DNA of 64,000 nt from NCBI RefSeq assembly GCF_024606225.1, contig NZ_JAGRPU010000002.1:62001-126000 (forward strand), written 5' to 3'. Numbering within the stretch: position 1 is the stretch's first letter; each line of letters opens with the position of its first letter. The DNA comes from Endozoicomonas sp. ISHI1. GTDB taxonomy: Bacteria; Pseudomonadota; Gammaproteobacteria; Pseudomonadales; Endozoicomonadaceae. Below, in pieces: positions 62,735-64,000 of the stretch. The notes beneath the pieces were generated by a model that was not told the origin of the DNA, did no database searches, and saw nothing but the letters and a program-made list of their open reading frames with translations. The translations under genes and the position numbers were made by a program.

Positions 62735-64000
62735 TTACTTTACGATAGAAACCTTAGGGTCCGCCAGAACATCGCTCTCTTTGTGCTGCCTTTCCAATCG
62801 CTCACGGGTCTTTTTCAGAACGTCACTGTCCGGAGTCTTCTGCAAAGCTTCATCCCACAAAGCTCGTGCATCTTGTTTGCGCCCCAGAGCCCATAGCACT
62901 TCACCCAGATGAGCAGCCACCTCATGATCGGGATACTTTTCATAGGCTTTTTTGAGATAAACAAGGGCAGCCTGATAGTTACCCAGACGGTACTGTACCC
63001 ACCCCATGCTGTCCATAATGGCAGGGTCATCTTCATCCAGCACATAGGCTTTCTCGATCAACTCTCTTGCCTCTTCAAGGCGGTTGGTACGATCCGCCAA
63101 GGTATAACCAAGGGCATTAAGAGCTGCCGCATTTTCTGGCTGAGACTTAATAATGGCACGCAGATCTGCTTCAAGATCTTTGATTCTTCCCAACTTCTCG
63201 TAGACCATAGCCCGACCATAAACCAGGTTAACATTGTCGGGGTAGCGCAGCACAGCGTCTGAAAACAGTTTTAAAGCATCGTCAAGCTCTCCGCTATTCA
63301 CCAGAATTTCTGTCTCAAGCAAATAAAGCTGCTCAGCATGCACCGGGAATCGGTTGCGATCTTCTTCCAATTGCTGTCGAGCCTCTGCCACTTTACCCTG
63401 CTTGAGCAGCATCTGGACAAGGGCAACCCTTGACGTCATGAACTCCTTGCCTGGCATCACATTCAGAAAATACTCCTGAGCCTGGTCATATTCCCCTTTC
63501 TGTTCCGCCATCCATCCCAGGTAATAATTAGCGGTACTTTTTCTCTGTCCCAGCGCCAACAGCTGTTTAAAGTAGTTTTCTGACTCTGCTACCATACCGC
63601 TTTCAAGAGAAATCAGTGCCAAAGACAACAGAATCTCGACATCATAGGGCGACTGATTCAAAAGCACCTGAAACTGCTCACGAGCTTCACTCAACTTATC
63701 CAGATGAACCAGTGCGCTGGCATAAATCAGACGCAGACGGGGAATATCGGGATACTCCTTGACGGCCTTAGCCAGCATAGCCTCAGCCTCATCACCTTTA
63801 CCCATCTTATTGAGGATCCGGCCTTTGAGTATGATAGCCTTAACGTAGTCTGGCTCCCTGGCAAGAAGCTGATCACAAAGCTTGATCGCTGCTTCTGACT
63901 GATTATCCTGAAGTAGCAAAATGGCCTTACCCAGCTTGAGTGATTGATGACCCGGATAATCCTTGAGTATGCTGTCAAAGGTGCTCAGCAATCGCGCCCT
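62735..64000 (-). CDS. TPR-repeat protein upstream of lolB (5' end outside window)
   Basis: At least 421 residues; the frame is open to the window edge, so the N-terminus, probably with signal peptide, is missing. It is made of successive tetratricopeptide units, for example AIKLCDQLLAREPDYVKAIILKGRIL, ANYYLGWMAEQKGEYDQAQEYF, ALNALGYTLADRTNRLEEARELIEKA, and DSMGWVQYRLGNYQAALVYLKKAYE. In Pseudomonas a long TPR lipoprotein (PA4667 type) lies at this place before lolB. It probably assists envelope biogenesis; the exact role is unknown. Confidence 0.87.
   Translation of the reverse strand, partial: RARLLSTFDSILKDYPGHQSLKLGKAILLLQDNQSEAAIKLCDQLLAREPDYVKAIILKGRILNKMGKGDEAEAMLAKAVKEYPDIPRLRLIYASALVHLDKLSEAREQFQVLLNQSPYDVEILLSLALISLESGMVAESENYFKQLLALGQRKSTANYYLGWMAEQKGEYDQAQEYFLNVMPGKEFMTSRVALVQMLLKQGKVAEARQQLEEDRNRFPVHAEQLYLLETEILVNSGELDDALKLFSDAVLRYPDNVNLVYGRAMVYEKLGRIKDLEADLRAIIKSQPENAAALNALGYTLADRTNRLEEARELIEKAYVLDEDDPAIMDSMGWVQYRLGNYQAALVYLKKAYEKYPDHEVAAHLGEVLWALGRKQDARALWDEALQKTPDSDVLKKTRERLERQHKESDVLADPKVSIVK

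Overview
The window is chromosomal DNA of a gammaproteobacterium, most likely a marine, host-associated Endozoicomonas-like member of the Oceanospirillales. This is an inference. It rests on Pseudomonas/Oceanospirillales-type gene order (tldD-yhdP-rng-maf-mreDCB; lolB-ispE-tRNA-Gln-prs-rplY-pth-ychF), on several secreted or host-facing candidates, and on a near-identical 167-bp hairpin repeat scattered through the window. Both ends cut genes: an MFS transporter on the left and a TPR protein on the right.

Layout. 1-2.8 kb: MFS transporter (partial), an IS607-type element (serine recombinase tnpA plus zinc-finger-less tnpB) and repeat copy 1. 2.9-12.6 kb: mixed housekeeping and hypothetical genes (NTF2-like protein, exported unknown, PPP phosphatase, two NUDIX hydrolases, TauE/SafE permease, TPR protein, M32 carboxypeptidase, AI-2E/PerM permease), with repeat copy 2 at 6.96 kb. 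12.6-23 kb: the envelope and cell-shape block tldD, yhdP, rng, maf, mreD, mreC, mreB, all on the minus strand. 23.4-27.7 kb: TerB-like gene and gatCAB. 27.8-30.2 kb: a secreted DNase I-fold phosphodiesterase and a candidate papain-like effector. 30.6-35.8 kb: AbgT transporter, STAS protein and nucleobase salvage (uraA, upp, hpt). 35.8-39.3 kb: coiled-coil protein, small conserved protein, rhodanese, cytochrome b562 with cytochrome b561. 39.5-43.1 kb: a zinc-uptake operon of the zrg type. 43.2-47.8 kb: repeat copy 3, cardiolipin synthase, TSUP permease, four tRNAs (Met/Gln, twice) and ychF.

48.1-52.8 kb holds a compact plus-strand operon for arsenic biotransformation: DUF2064 protein, ArsM-like methyltransferase, radical SAM enzyme, thioredoxin-type arsenate reductase, MTAP-family nucleoside phosphorylase and a family-2 glycosyltransferase. 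Together these look like an arsenosugar pathway: reduce arsenate, methylate, adenosylate with a radical SAM enzyme, phosphorolyse the adenine, then attach or process sugars. A Ddl-type ATP-grasp gene follows.

53.9-64 kb is the backbone pth, rplY, prs, tRNA-Gln, ispE, lolB, TPR gene. It is interrupted between rplY and prs by a decayed type I restriction locus. There HsdR carries an N-terminal MNT nucleotidyltransferase domain with a complete GSX10DXD motif. Its overlapping upstream neighbour is a HepT/HI0074-like protein whose RX4HXY motif reads RX4NXY. No hsdM is seen, and hsdS is only a C-terminal remnant split by repeat copy 4. This fusion is the strongest candidate for an undescribed system. 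The split hsdS also shows how the repeat inserts: at CTAG, with duplication of CTAG.
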